Below the pieces are notes generated by a model. The model did not search any database, was not told the DNA's origin, and saw nothing but the letters and a program-made list of their open reading frames with translations. This document shows positions 9,301 through 17,711 of a DNA stretch of 64,000 nt, in pieces (position 1 is the stretch's first letter; each line of letters begins with the position of its first letter). The stretch lies in the NCBI GenBank assembly GCA_947652615.1, contig CANTDX010000001.1, positions 62,001-126,000 of the forward strand. Direction: 5' to 3'. Origin of the DNA: an uncultured Dorea sp. (GTDB lineage: Bacteria; Bacillota; Clostridia; Lachnospirales; Lachnospiraceae). The position numbers and the translations under genes are program-made.

Positions 9301-10015
9301 GCTCTGTATTGTAATACTGATACAGCCACCCAATAATTTCAACCTGTCCGCCTTTTTCAATATTAAAATCATCCTCCGATATATCATTTACCAGATGATA
9401 AACAACACCTTCCTTATCAATCGTAGAAATATTAAGCAGAAGCTCTGTGTAATCCGCCGTCTTTTCAAAAAGCGCCGGAAGTATTTCATTAAGTGCGTTA
9501 CATTGTTTTATGAATAACAGCCGAAAACACTCGTCCAGTTGATTCTCGTTTTTTAACCGTATAATGTCCTGCTTCTCTTTCTCCGTAAATGTCAAATCCG
9601 CATCAAAAGGAGTCGTCACAAGATCTGGCTCCATCTTACCGCTGTCAGAAGACAATACGCGAATATGTGACGGCAAATAGTCGTTAATCTCCATAAAACG
9701 AATTGCAATCAGACGGTTAAACCAAGTGTATGCCACGCCTTCCATAATATACTTATAAGCAGTCTGATAGTTTGTCTCATTTGTTTTCTGGTTGATAACA
9801 TCCACAAGACTCCTGCGCTGTTTCACAGCCTCTCCCGTGATAGCATACGGTTCCGCAGTTCCAATATCATAGAACTCCGTCTCTTTTGTAGACTGTGGCA
9901 ATGCAGAATATATCCCATCGGCTGTTATACCCATAAGTCCCGCTTTGTACTGTATATCTGCAATCAGCTTATTTCTCGCCCAGATTGCGAAGTTTTTAAT
10001 AGCGCTTTTGTTCAT
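6392..10015 (-). CDS. pglX: BREX-1 adenine-specific DNA methyltransferase PglX
   Basis: A 1207-residue gamma-class N6-adenine methyltransferase. Motif I is DPCMGSGH at residues 329-336 and the catalytic motif IV is NPPY at 512-515. The N-terminal helical region and the long C-terminal region (target recognition and a coiled-coil stretch near ESEIERMQDMID) have the length expected of BREX type 1 PglX (about 1200). It methylates one strand of a non-palindromic site to mark host DNA, and is also needed for phage exclusion. AGGAG lies about seven bases before the ATG. It follows the Septu-like HNH gene by 28 bp, so it is probably transcribed through that cassette. Confidence 0.95.
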   Translation of the reverse strand: MNKSAIKNFAIWARNKLIADIQYKAGLMGITADGIYSALPQSTKETEFYDIGTAEPYAITGEAVKQRRSLVDVINQKTNETNYQTAYKYIMEGVAYTWFNRLIAIRFMEINDYLPSHIRVLSSDSGKMEPDLVTTPFDADLTFTEKEKQDIIRLKNENQLDECFRLLFIKQCNALNEILPALFEKTADYTELLLNISTIDKEGVVYHLVNDISEDDFNIEKGGQVEIIGWLYQYYNTEPKNEAFAKRGKITKEEIPAVTQLFTPDWIVRYMVENSLGRLWVEGHPNDLLKSKWKYYLDEAKQEPEVQEKLDEIHKEYAKLKPEDIHFIDPCMGSGHILVYAFDVLMQIYESVGYSQRDAAKSILENNLYGLDIDDRAYQMAYFAVMMKARQYNRRILSAETVCHVYSIQESNRINRSQLAYFGVGFSDVEKNDAMNQMGGLLDTFKDAKEYGSILHVENYDWELLRRFVENVDAEGQMSFDTVGLEQTKEKLRMLVDIGEVMARKYEVVVTNPPYMGGNGMNGKLSEYCKKHYSKSKTDLYSVFIEKCRDMLAINGLQAMITQQSWMFLGSFSALREFILKNSFICNMVHLGARAFDEISGEVVQTTTFVMIKNQCCARYLARYYKIIEEVGEASKERAFLKKEHEYDQNISELCKIPEKSLGYWFSNAVTNCFEGKKLFDFACTKQGFATGNNDKYLRIWYEISALKIGTKWYPCNKGGAYRKWYGNNLIVANWENDGISMKQEKGSVIRNPEYYFKKGMTWSSLGNNFGVRFSDEGFLFESKGSMCFPNDNKMLKYLLGIMNAKTSKKFLEALAPTLDFHEGPVSRIPIKIDEGVMNIVDNMVEECILNTKSDWDAFEQSWDFIQHPLIRYSSFSMEKTREDEKKHIKDMNYIEDAFINWKNECFLRFNQLKTNEEELNRIFIDIYGLQDELTPEVEDKDVTIRKADLQRDIKSLISYAVGCMFGRYSLDVRGLAYAGGDWDDNKYSTFIPDRDNIIPITDEEYFEDDILGLFCGWLKKVYGKDTLEQNLDFIASALSNKGSTSREIIRNYFVNDFFKDHCATYSVTGSGKRPIYWLFDSGKQNGFKALIYLHRYNVDTIGNLRVDYLHRMQRVYESEIERMQDMIDHSTNSREVGAATKRKEKLQKQLKECRDYDEKIGHLALSRIELDLDDGIKVNYRKIQTANDGRLYEVLADSKIIMAKEK

Positions 10016-10043
10016 CCTCTCACTCCTTGATGCTAATTCGATC

Positions 10044-10763
10044 TTATGCCAATGCTGCTATCATTGTTTGCAAATACCAAATCAAAATGCCTGCATAAGG
10101 CGTTTTAGAATCTTTTTCATCCATAAATTCATTCAATATTTCTATACAATAGCTATGTATATATTTTTCTTCAACTTTTCCAATCTCATTAATTAATGCA
10201 TCTAAAGCTGCTTTTCGTTCTGTAATCAAGGGTGCAGATGCACAGTTTAGATTTAAGGTATTCACTAAATCAAACCGCACATCTGGATCCGATGCATCAA
10301 TTCTACCGTCTAAAGTATAAAAAATCGTTTGCAACGTTTCTTTTTTACATGGATTTATTTTCCGAAACTCTGTGTTTCCACGATGTTTATCACAAGTCAA
10401 ATCGTCCTTTGTTCTGTTTCTGCGAACACCTTTTATGCGCTTTTTTACATTGCCATGACAAACTGCAAACAAGTTATTATACTCCAAAGCCAACTCTGCA
10501 TTGCACCTATCCAATGAATCAATAGGAATAAAATGCTCTATGGTCGTTCCCGCTATGCCCGGATCTTTATCCTCCCTTGGTATTCTACTCATACAATATA
10601 CACAAAGCTGCCCCTGCTCATGTCTCAGACTCTCGATAACTCGTGCTTTTAATGGATTCTTCAACTCCGCAAACATCTCTTTGGGCGAAAGATCACTTAA
10701 CATAGAGTCTTCCCTTAGTTCTTTCAGTCCTTCCGGTTCGATTCCTTTTATTATTTCAATCAT
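10044..10763 (-). CDS. ptuB: HNH endonuclease of a Septu-like pair (PtuB-like, TIGR02646-like)
   Basis: A 239-residue protein with an HNH/beta-beta-alpha-metal nuclease core: a zinc pair CVYC at residues 54-57, the catalytic-type E76-H77 in TTIEHFIP, and NNLFAVCH at 96-103. A further CDKH follows near residue 120. This is the layout of the HNH proteins that pair with ATPases in Septu and in type I retron systems. The ATG overlaps the ATPase stop (ATGA), so translation is coupled. In Septu, PtuA and PtuB form a complex that degrades DNA during infection. The pair lies inside the BREX operon between brxC and pglX. No reverse transcriptase or retron RNA is visible here, so I prefer Septu to a retron. 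Confidence 0.75.
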   Translation of the reverse strand: MIEIIKGIEPEGLKELREDSMLSDLSPKEMFAELKNPLKARVIESLRHEQGQLCVYCMSRIPREDKDPGIAGTTIEHFIPIDSLDRCNAELALEYNNLFAVCHGNVKKRIKGVRRNRTKDDLTCDKHRGNTEFRKINPCKKETLQTIFYTLDGRIDASDPDVRFDLVNTLNLNCASAPLITERKAALDALINEIGKVEEKYIHSYCIEILNEFMDEKDSKTPYAGILIWYLQTMIAALA

Positions 10764-12070
10764 TTCTGCCCTCCCCGAATTCTTTCCAATTTTAATTTTA
10801 CTCTATCAGCAGCAACCTCCTTATCGTGATAATCTCTCTTTCCATCAATTTCGTCCAATATCTTTTCCGCATCGTCATATTTTCTATCATTCAGCAGCGA
10901 ATCGAACTGATTGAAGAGATCCGCAATGACAGGGTTACGTTCAGATACGCCCATAATATCCTTCAAGATAGAATTTGCATCATTTCCATAAATTTCAACA
11001 TTTGCATCTATCACTTCATAGTTCTTCAATATCATAAGATTCTCACTTTTTGCACTGCTGATGACGGCTGGCGCATGGGTTGTTACAATAAACTGCACTC
11101 TTGGAAAAATCTCCTGCAAATCCCCCAGAATCCGATGCTGCCATGCTGGATGTAAGTGTAAATCCACCTCGTCAATTAAAATTACCCCATCTGTTTGTTC
11201 GATTACATTCATTCCCAGTTGCGGATTTAACACGGCCATCCGATAAGCAATATCTGCAATCAGACTAACTGTGCTTTTATAACCGTCACTCATCTGTGAC
11301 AATGGAATACTCATTCTATGGTTGCCCTCATTGATATAGAAACATTCAATTTCATTCGTATCCAGATTATAGTCAAACGTAGCGTCCTTGTATCCTGTAA
11401 TACATTCGCAGCATTTTGCCATTGCCCTATATACAACCAACAGTTCCGCAAACTCCCGCAATCCTTCTGATTTCTTTTGCATTTTTTGGAGGGTCTTCTT
11501 TTTAAACCAGTTCATCATCAGTTTAATGTTAGCGGTTCCGTCCAGACTGTCAATATAACCGTTTGTTTTTGTATTATCCTTAAAAGTATCCATTTTTTTC
11601 TCTCTATGATAATCCCACAAACGTCTAGTACTATAATACGCAACAATCGGAAGTACTAGTGTTGAATCCCCATCCCGCAGACGCTTTTGGTAATTCCTTG
11701 CAATATCAAGCATCTCCTTTGCATCTTTTATAACTGTCCTTCCATTTTCCCCCAATAAGGCTCGCTTCCATGTAATTGTTTGTCCATCCATATCACCTAT
11801 AGCCGTTATCTCCACAGGATACTGCGGCTGAACATCTTCAGATTCTCCCATCAAATATGTTTTTAGCCTGGCATCAGTTTTATTAATACTTATACCCCCC
11901 AGACCATCCAACCCAGTAAACATTGTCCCCAAGGATACAGCCAACCCTTCAAGAATAGACGTTTTTCCAGAACCGTTATCTCCAACAATAACTGCCAGTT
12001 TTCCATGAAAAGCCATTTCGATATCTTCAAAGCATCTGTAATTTTTAATAGCTATACTTTTAATAATCAT
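10760..12070 (-). CDS. ptuA: Septu-like ATPase PtuA
   Basis: A 436-residue SMC/ABC-like ATPase. Walker A is GDNGSGKTS at residues 30-38, the signature-like region is PLSQMSDGYKS near 260, and Walker B with D-loop is VILIDEVDLHLHP near 295, followed by the switch His in IVTTHAPAVI. A C-terminal helical tail with many Asp, Glu and Lys follows. The partner HNH gene overlaps its stop codon, which is the Septu arrangement. GAGAGG precedes the ATG. An 89-bp AT-rich gap separates it from brxC; I found no convincing promoter there, so it is probably read from the BREX promoter. It is distinct in sequence from the second ATPase at 874-2016. Confidence 0.78.
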   Translation of the reverse strand: MIIKSIAIKNYRCFEDIEMAFHGKLAVIVGDNGSGKTSILEGLAVSLGTMFTGLDGLGGISINKTDARLKTYLMGESEDVQPQYPVEITAIGDMDGQTITWKRALLGENGRTVIKDAKEMLDIARNYQKRLRDGDSTLVLPIVAYYSTRRLWDYHREKKMDTFKDNTKTNGYIDSLDGTANIKLMMNWFKKKTLQKMQKKSEGLREFAELLVVYRAMAKCCECITGYKDATFDYNLDTNEIECFYINEGNHRMSIPLSQMSDGYKSTVSLIADIAYRMAVLNPQLGMNVIEQTDGVILIDEVDLHLHPAWQHRILGDLQEIFPRVQFIVTTHAPAVISSAKSENLMILKNYEVIDANVEIYGNDANSILKDIMGVSERNPVIADLFNQFDSLLNDRKYDDAEKILDEIDGKRDYHDKEVAADRVKLKLERIRGGQK

Positions 12071-12159
12071 TATATACCTCTCTATTTTATTGACTTTACT
12101 TTTATTCTCGCCAAAAATCCCATCTAGAATACTTTAAAAAATCATTCTTTATCTTACAG

Positions 12160-15100
12160 TCAAAACTCCACATTTACAATGTCATTTACATCCAACTCTT
12201 TCAGCAGTGATTCTTTTAGCTGATTTACACACTTCTCAACATCCTCCACACTCTCTATGCGCCATGACGATGTATGTGTAACATTCTTAATGGTAACATT
12301 CTTGGTTTTCTTAACTGGCACTTTTATAATAAAATCAACAGCTCCGCCGTCCTGATTCTTCTTTTTCTCTTCCTCTTCTGCCTTTTTCTTTGCGAGATTC
12401 GCATCTATAGCATCCATTTCATTCAATAGACGGATTTTCAACGCCTCCGCTTTATCCGCATAACTTCTGAGAACAGAAACATTATTACACCTTTCAGCGC
12501 CGCTTCTGATTTCCATAAAAAATTCTATATATTTCTGTTTCTTTTCCGATACGTATTCCTTCGTATCAACAACTTCCACTACTCTGCCTTTTGCCTCTTC
12601 AATTGACTGCATAACCGGAGCAGATACCACTTCCAGAATCTTTGTATAGGCGTCCATAAATTTCCCTCGAAGTTCGGGGAGCTGCGGAATATCCCTGTAC
12701 GGCTTATCCATCTTTACGATTTCCCTCATTCGGGCAACAATATTTTCAAGTTCTTCATCTACGATATAAGTTTTGCTGTCATCATAAATTTCGAGCATGT
12801 CCAATGCTCGCATAAAAATCTGCTGCTGTTCTCCACCAAAGAACGTTTTAACAGGCTCATAATCCTCAGCATAGTCCATAAAGTCATCCTGATACTTTGA
12901 AACATACTCGTAAAATTCCTTTGATTCTGAAAGCTGAATTACCGAGAACAGTAATTTCTTTCCTTCCTCTATCACTTTCTTTCCCGGATATGCGTAATTC
13001 TGATAATTGATCTGCAAACTTTCCATTTCATTGATTCGTTTCTGTGAATAGTTCTGGAAACTCTGCATCCCGGTATCTTCATCTTCTGATACGAAAGAAG
13101 TTCCAAACAATTCTTTCATGACCTTCTGTACTGCCTTTTTATCCTTTTCAGTTACACGTGTTCTCACTTCCATCAAAAGCTTATCTGCATATTGTTTCTT
13201 GGTAATATAATCTGCAAGCTCATCTCCAGATTTATTCATCAATGTCACGACTCCCCCATTTATGGTAAAAGTCAAATCACCACGCCGAAATAATCTCGCT
13301 ATAAGCCAATAGATATCATCCTCAACAAAACCATATGGCGCACTCATAAAGCGGTCTTTTATCGTTTTCATGGAAGTTTTGATATGAATATCCGTATTAC
13401 TCTTAATAAAATTTTGAACATCATCAAGTGCATGAGCATTGGTCTCTGTCCCGTCATCAAGATTGAAGCTAATCTGATTGCCCGCCTTAAACATCTTACG
13501 AACCGCCATTTCATCCATCGCTACATCAATATATGACAACTTGTGATAAACCGTCTGCACTAGCCGCCCAATTGCTTCATTAATACGTCCGCTCACTTCC
13601 TTTGCATGTAAATGAGCCACATCGCCGTTTACATAGATGGTTGCCTCTTTCAATCCCTCTGTCAGATAAAGCCTTGCGTTCGCATTGCGTTCCCGCATCT
13701 CCACGCGCTTTGCCTCTTTGATCGTCTCATATTTTGTCAATTGTGATGAGGTATTCAACCGCAAAAATTTTTCAATCTTAAGATAAGTCATTAGCTCGTC
13801 AAGAAACGAAGAATCACTTGGCAAAAGCACCAGTACCTCTCTTCCCGTTCCTGACATCATGCGAAGCGTTGCATCATCATTACCACCCTCATACCACGGT
13901 GTCAATATGCGCAGTCCCACATCATAATTCTGATTTGATTTATATGGTCTGTCATCTACTATCTGATTGTATGAAAACACATATCGCCCATTAAACGCCG
14001 CATTACCCGCTGGTGCAGGATAACGATACCTCTTGTCGGCAAAGATATCTTCAAAAATCATCTCTGATACTTTATTGATAACCTCCGCCATCTCCACATT
14101 CTGACTGCCAATCTCACGGTTAATTTCCTGTTCTTCATCTGTCAGGAACACATACATACTGCCATTTTTTTGTACAAGCATCTGCTGCTGAAGCGTTTTT
14201 AATGCAACCTCAACTTCATCCTTTAAAACAATACGGTCATCGTCAATATTACTAATCATAAGGCTTGTAATGTTATCCACATTCGCCTCGATTTCAAGAA
14301 TATACTTAACCATAAAGAGCGTTTTCAGAACATTAATCGCAAATACATCCGAAGTTCTTTTCTCTGGATTAATCTTGCTATTGTCATAAGCACGGATAAT
14401 AACACCCCTGTGACTATGATCAAGAAAATTCTCTAACGCATCATAAAACCGATGAAACGGTACAATCGCTCCCTCCGACTCACGCATTATTTTAACAGCC
14501 GACTCCTTAAACAGGGCAAGCATGGAACGTTCTCCCTCAGATAAGTGCTTGCCGGAAGCTCCATGTGTACGAATAGATGTCAGTACACTCGCAAGAAGGT
14601 TAAACTGATATGGTACAAAGGGATAACACAATGCGAAATCATTCTCATCTGCATAGAGTTTCTTTTCTACACCATCATTGAAAACAATAAGGTTCTTGAT
14701 AACGGTAGCCTTTTGCTCATAGAGAAGCCTAAGCGTCTGTGCACCAATATCACTCTTCTCCAATATTCTCTTTTTGATTACCTCATCCACATTTGCAGAA
14801 GAAAGCGCAAGTCTCGTTGCAAACCGCCCCTGAATCTTAGAGAAATCATTCCCCTTTACTTTCATAATAGAATCAACATCCTGTTGGCTTGTAACAATAA
14901 CCCATGCTTTCCCTTTGCACTCCTTGGAAAGTTCCTCCCTTACCGTCTGTAGATTTAACATCAGATTAGAATCATCGCCAATATACTGCCCCACCTCATC
15001 CACCATGAATACAACATGATGATTACTGCCTTTCTTATTTATATACGCTTTCACACGCTTTGCGAAATCTTCAATACTGATACGATAGTTTTCCGTTGCC

Positions 15101-15789
15101 TTTTCACACCAATTTCTTGCAGCTGCTTCGCTCATAAAACCAATCTTTACAAGTGCTTCAACGACATCATCCTGAATAAAATCAAACTTATGGCGTGACT
15201 CTTCCCATCCAGAGCCATATTCATCTTCAAATGTTTCCTTAAATGCATCATACTTATCCACATCCATAAGCTGACTTTCCAAATCTGCAAGATGAGGTAG
15301 ACTCCCACACAATCCCCTCATCTCATTAAATACTTTTAAAAAAACATTGACAATCGCATCCTTATTCTGCTTACTGTTGCTATCACTTTTCGAATCAATG
15401 TTAAAAAGCACCACATCTGCTGGCGTTTCCGCCGCCAGTCTCATATCTGCCAAAACCATTGCATCGGATATTTTGCGATCCTTTTCAAAAAAATCAATTG
15501 CCTTATTTCCATCAATTTCCTTATTGTCAAGAATATAGGATAAGATCTTCAAAAAATGAGATTTACCACTACCAAAAAAACCTGATATCCATACGCCAAT
15601 TTCACTCGTATTGCCTAAAATTCCCTTCTTATATGCTTCAAAAAAATCCGCAAAATATTTCTGCAATTCTCTGGTAACCACATACTCCTCAAGTTCCTGC
15701 GAAACATTTGTTTCCTCACCTTGACCAACGATAATGACTCCTTGAATCTCCCGATCTATTGGTTTTGCAAACATTTCCTTTATCTGCAT
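12160..15789 (-). CDS. brxC: BREX-1 ATPase BrxC
   Basis: A 1209-residue P-loop protein of the BREX BrxC/PglY family, of normal length. Walker A is GFFGSGKSH at residues 70-78. HHVVFMVDEVGQYIG near residue 255 is the Walker B region. The long remainder includes helical, Lys/Glu-rich stretches near residues 1040-1160 (KKKAEEEEKKK). BrxC is essential for BREX phage exclusion and is thought to use ATP to regulate the complex. The start is MQIKEMFAKP, typical of the family, with an AGGAGGATTC-type site before the ATG. It follows brxB by 74 bp and is followed by the Septu-like insertion rather than directly by pglX. Confidence 0.95.
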   Translation of the reverse strand: MQIKEMFAKPIDREIQGVIIVGQGEETNVSQELEEYVVTRELQKYFADFFEAYKKGILGNTSEIGVWISGFFGSGKSHFLKILSYILDNKEIDGNKAIDFFEKDRKISDAMVLADMRLAAETPADVVLFNIDSKSDSNSKQNKDAIVNVFLKVFNEMRGLCGSLPHLADLESQLMDVDKYDAFKETFEDEYGSGWEESRHKFDFIQDDVVEALVKIGFMSEAAARNWCEKATENYRISIEDFAKRVKAYINKKGSNHHVVFMVDEVGQYIGDDSNLMLNLQTVREELSKECKGKAWVIVTSQQDVDSIMKVKGNDFSKIQGRFATRLALSSANVDEVIKKRILEKSDIGAQTLRLLYEQKATVIKNLIVFNDGVEKKLYADENDFALCYPFVPYQFNLLASVLTSIRTHGASGKHLSEGERSMLALFKESAVKIMRESEGAIVPFHRFYDALENFLDHSHRGVIIRAYDNSKINPEKRTSDVFAINVLKTLFMVKYILEIEANVDNITSLMISNIDDDRIVLKDEVEVALKTLQQQMLVQKNGSMYVFLTDEEQEINREIGSQNVEMAEVINKVSEMIFEDIFADKRYRYPAPAGNAAFNGRYVFSYNQIVDDRPYKSNQNYDVGLRILTPWYEGGNDDATLRMMSGTGREVLVLLPSDSSFLDELMTYLKIEKFLRLNTSSQLTKYETIKEAKRVEMRERNANARLYLTEGLKEATIYVNGDVAHLHAKEVSGRINEAIGRLVQTVYHKLSYIDVAMDEMAVRKMFKAGNQISFNLDDGTETNAHALDDVQNFIKSNTDIHIKTSMKTIKDRFMSAPYGFVEDDIYWLIARLFRRGDLTFTINGGVVTLMNKSGDELADYITKKQYADKLLMEVRTRVTEKDKKAVQKVMKELFGTSFVSEDEDTGMQSFQNYSQKRINEMESLQINYQNYAYPGKKVIEEGKKLLFSVIQLSESKEFYEYVSKYQDDFMDYAEDYEPVKTFFGGEQQQIFMRALDMLEIYDDSKTYIVDEELENIVARMREIVKMDKPYRDIPQLPELRGKFMDAYTKILEVVSAPVMQSIEEAKGRVVEVVDTKEYVSEKKQKYIEFFMEIRSGAERCNNVSVLRSYADKAEALKIRLLNEMDAIDANLAKKKAEEEEKKKNQDGGAVDFIIKVPVKKTKNVTIKNVTHTSSWRIESVEDVEKCVNQLKESLLKELDVNDIVNVEF

Positions 15790-15863
15790 TATGAATCCTC
15801 CTTTAATTCAGAAACACATCTGCGTTTCTGCTTGCGAACGGTATACTTTGTGCCATTCTGCAA

Positions 15864-16439
15864 TCAAACCAACTTAAACGCCCTGTAATAATTATCGTCT
15901 TTTATCTCGCCAAACAGTATCAATTCCTGCTCATTATATATTCCTGGAAAGAACATTACCACCGGAACTCTTACAAATGCCTGATGCAAATTATTCAGTA
16001 CCTTATGGGAACGCAAAATAGGAAAGCATTTTCCGATTCCTGTCAAGAAAACTATGGCATTTTCCGGTGTATTGTCCTTAATATACTGTACAATATAACT
16101 GTCATCATCATTTATCTTCATGGAATTGCTGACTGCTTTGCCAATGCGCTCTAAACCCTTTTTCTTTTCAAATTTATAGCACTCTTCCAAGAAATTATTT
16201 TTATCGAGGAAATCGATAATTACATCATACAAATCAAACACCTTCAGGTCAAACTTCTCTCCACCCTTGGCATTCCTATTCTGCATATACTTAATCCGTT
16301 CACGGACTTCTAATTCTCTATCTGGCGGATAGTCGAATATCCAATAATTTACTTCATTTGCCCGACCACTGCTTTGTCTGAATGAGGGTTTACGAATTGC
16401 ATACTCCATTTTATCCAGACGTCTATTTAAATCAGCCAT
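15864..16439 (-). CDS. brxB: BrxB, DUF1788 protein of BREX
   Basis: A 191-residue protein starting MADLNRRLDKMEYAI, typical of DUF1788/BrxB. I place the start at the ATG that overlaps the brxA stop (TAATG), with AGGGAG seven bases upstream. A longer frame from 16496 exists but lies inside brxA and has no ribosome binding site. BrxB is a small conserved core protein of type 1 BREX, needed for exclusion, with no established enzymatic activity. The visible end is EIKDDNYYRAFKLV, close to the family's usual C-terminus. Confidence 0.93.
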   Translation of the reverse strand: MADLNRRLDKMEYAIRKPSFRQSSGRANEVNYWIFDYPPDRELEVRERIKYMQNRNAKGGEKFDLKVFDLYDVIIDFLDKNNFLEECYKFEKKKGLERIGKAVSNSMKINDDDSYIVQYIKDNTPENAIVFLTGIGKCFPILRSHKVLNNLHQAFVRVPVVMFFPGIYNEQELILFGEIKDDNYYRAFKLV

Positions 16440-17047
16440 TATCTGACTCCCTCCAATGCTTTGACTACCTGTCCATATCCATAATCTTCTAACCAATGCT
16501 TCAATACCGGATCAAGAATCGGCTTTAATATTTTGCGTTCCGCCACCCTTGCCTTTTCATCCAAAATACCCGCCTCGTAAAGTTGCGTCTTATAACTTCT
16601 TCCTAATCTCTGTAGCGTCTGGTCCGTCCACTTTGCTACGACTTCATCTTGTGCCTGCTTATTCTTAAAAAATATACGGATATCTGCATCTGCAAGCACG
16701 CTCATTCCAATAATCATTTTTTCCCTGACAACTTCATACATAAAGTCAAAAAATAAGGTGTCATGGGCAAAACTTCCTGTTAGTGCATATAATTTCTGTG
16801 TCGCTACATCGCTATCCTGAAAAAGGGGATAAAAACTCGAATCAAGTTCCTTTATTCTCGCAGTTATAGTGGATTGAATTATAGCCGCCCTTGCCGGTGT
16901 TGATGCTCCAAATATATTCTTCGTAGCACTAAGTTTCTTTATTTCATCGAATGTTTTTCCCTGTTCCAAAAGCCGGATCGCCTTGCGAAATTCCATAAAC
17001 CACAAGGCAAACTTTACAGCCCCCGCACTATATTTGTTTCTTTTCAA
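16439..17047 (-). CDS. brxA: BrxA, DUF1819 protein of BREX
   Basis: A 202-residue protein of the DUF1819/BrxA family, recognised by the opening YSAGAVKFALWFMEFRKAI, the segment FGASTPARAAIIQSTI and by being the first core gene of the operon. BrxA is a small, basic DNA-binding protein (a NusB-like fold is known for one homologue); it is conserved in type 1 BREX although its necessity varies. It follows the regulator gene by only a few bases and overlaps brxB by one base, so regulator, brxA and brxB form one translational unit. Confidence 0.93.
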   Translation of the reverse strand: MKRNKYSAGAVKFALWFMEFRKAIRLLEQGKTFDEIKKLSATKNIFGASTPARAAIIQSTITARIKELDSSFYPLFQDSDVATQKLYALTGSFAHDTLFFDFMYEVVREKMIIGMSVLADADIRIFFKNKQAQDEVVAKWTDQTLQRLGRSYKTQLYEAGILDEKARVAERKILKPILDPVLKHWLEDYGYGQVVKALEGVR

Positions 17048-17051
17048 TTAA

Positions 17052-17267
17052 CTATTCCTCATCTTTCTCTGGAACCATTTCCATAATATCACCAATATCA
17101 CACTGTAAATGTTCGCAGATGCGTCTAAGAACATCCATAGAAACATCTTCATTTCTTCCCAACTTCGCCAGAGTATTCGGACTCATCTCTACTGCCTCCA
17201 GCAACTCCATCTTCTTCATATTCCTATCTATTAGTAATTTCCATAATTTATTAAAACTCACCTTCAT
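17052..17267 (-). CDS. Small XRE/Cro-type HTH regulator at the head of the BREX operon
   Basis: A 71-residue protein that is almost entirely one helix-turn-helix domain: MKVSFNKLWKLLIDRNM, MKKMELLEAVEMSPNTLAKL, then SMDVLRRICEHLQCDIGDIM. This is the XRE/Cro-like 'YozG' type. I chose the ATG at 17267 with TGAGGG nine bases upstream, over a GTG at 17282. It is the first gene after the candidate promoter at 17366-17394 and is followed within 5 bp by brxA. It may autoregulate the BREX operon, as the unrelated WYL-type BrxR does in other BREX loci; that is inference from position only. Confidence 0.85.
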   Translation of the reverse strand: MKVSFNKLWKLLIDRNMKKMELLEAVEMSPNTLAKLGRNEDVSMDVLRRICEHLQCDIGDIMEMVPEKDEE

Positions 17268-17365
17268 CGTGCAATCCCTCACTCGCTCTTTGGATTCAAA
17301 CTACAGAACTTAATTTTACACACATATTGCAAATAACATCCAAGCATCACAATAATACGTTTAAA

Positions 17366-17394
17366 ATTATATCACAAAGACACATCCTATTCAA
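17366..17394 (-). promoter_or_regulatory. Promoter of the BREX operon
   Basis: On the minus strand TTGAAT (17394-17389) and a perfect TATAAT (17371-17366) are separated by 17 bp. Transcription would begin near 17359, giving an untranslated leader of about 90 nt before the regulator ATG. It is the best promoter match in the junction. Confidence 0.65.
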
Positions 17395-17530
17395 TAATTT
17401 AATTATACATATCTATAATCTAATTATATCTAATTATATTTTTTGAAACAATATATAAAATTTCCTCATTTTTGTGTTTTTCATCCGTATATTCATCTGC
17501 AAATTCTCAATTAATAGTTTCTGCAACTTA

Positions 17531-17558
17531 AAAGAGCATGACCACCGCCATGCCCTTT
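17531..17558. terminator. Symmetrical hairpin with T tracts, possible bidirectional terminator
   Basis: aaagagcatg (17531-17540) pairs with catgcccttt (17549-17558) over ten pairs including one G-T, with an 8-nt loop. Both strands end in a short T run. It lies between the tuf terminator and the BREX promoter and could insulate the two operons. Confidence 0.45.
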
Positions 17559-17653
17559 CTCATAATTACAAACAAAATATTATTTTTCCCTCACGATCTC
17601 CTCCGCCCTTACCCGAATATTATTCATCCGGCCTACCAATCCCACCAAACATC

Positions 17654-17688
17654 AAAAAAAGGACTTTCCAAGAAACCTCGGAAAGCCC
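17654..17688 (-). terminator. Rho-independent terminator of the str operon (after tuf)
   Basis: On the minus strand GGGCTTTCC and GGAAAGTCC form the stem around GAGGTTTCTT, followed by seven Ts. It lies 24 bp past the tuf stop codon. Confidence 0.85.
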
Positions 17689-17711
17689 CATAAAATCTAG
17701 CCTTTTACCAA

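Larger units (their letters stand above)
17268..17711. other. AT-rich junction between the defence island and the str operon
   Basis: A 444-bp stretch with no gene I can support. From right to left it holds the tuf terminator, a symmetrical hairpin (17531-17558), a very AT-rich tract with repeated taattatat-like words (17400-17460), and the BREX promoter. I looked for direct repeats matching the left side but the left end of the island is outside the window. The sharp change from codon-optimised tuf to AT-rich DNA marks the right island border. Confidence 0.6.

Noticed and set aside
10044..12070. Reading the ATPase/HNH pair as part of a retron
   Set aside because: No reverse transcriptase gene and no msr-msd-like inverted repeat is visible within the BREX operon, so Septu is the simpler call.
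16439..16496. A longer N-terminus for brxB
   Set aside because: These codons lie within the brxA 3' end, without a ribosome binding site; the TAATG start at 16439 has AGGGAG and matches the family N-terminus.
17400..17460. AT-rich repeated words that might be an origin or att site
   Set aside because: No DnaA boxes, direct repeat pair or integrase gene; low complexity alone is not evidence.
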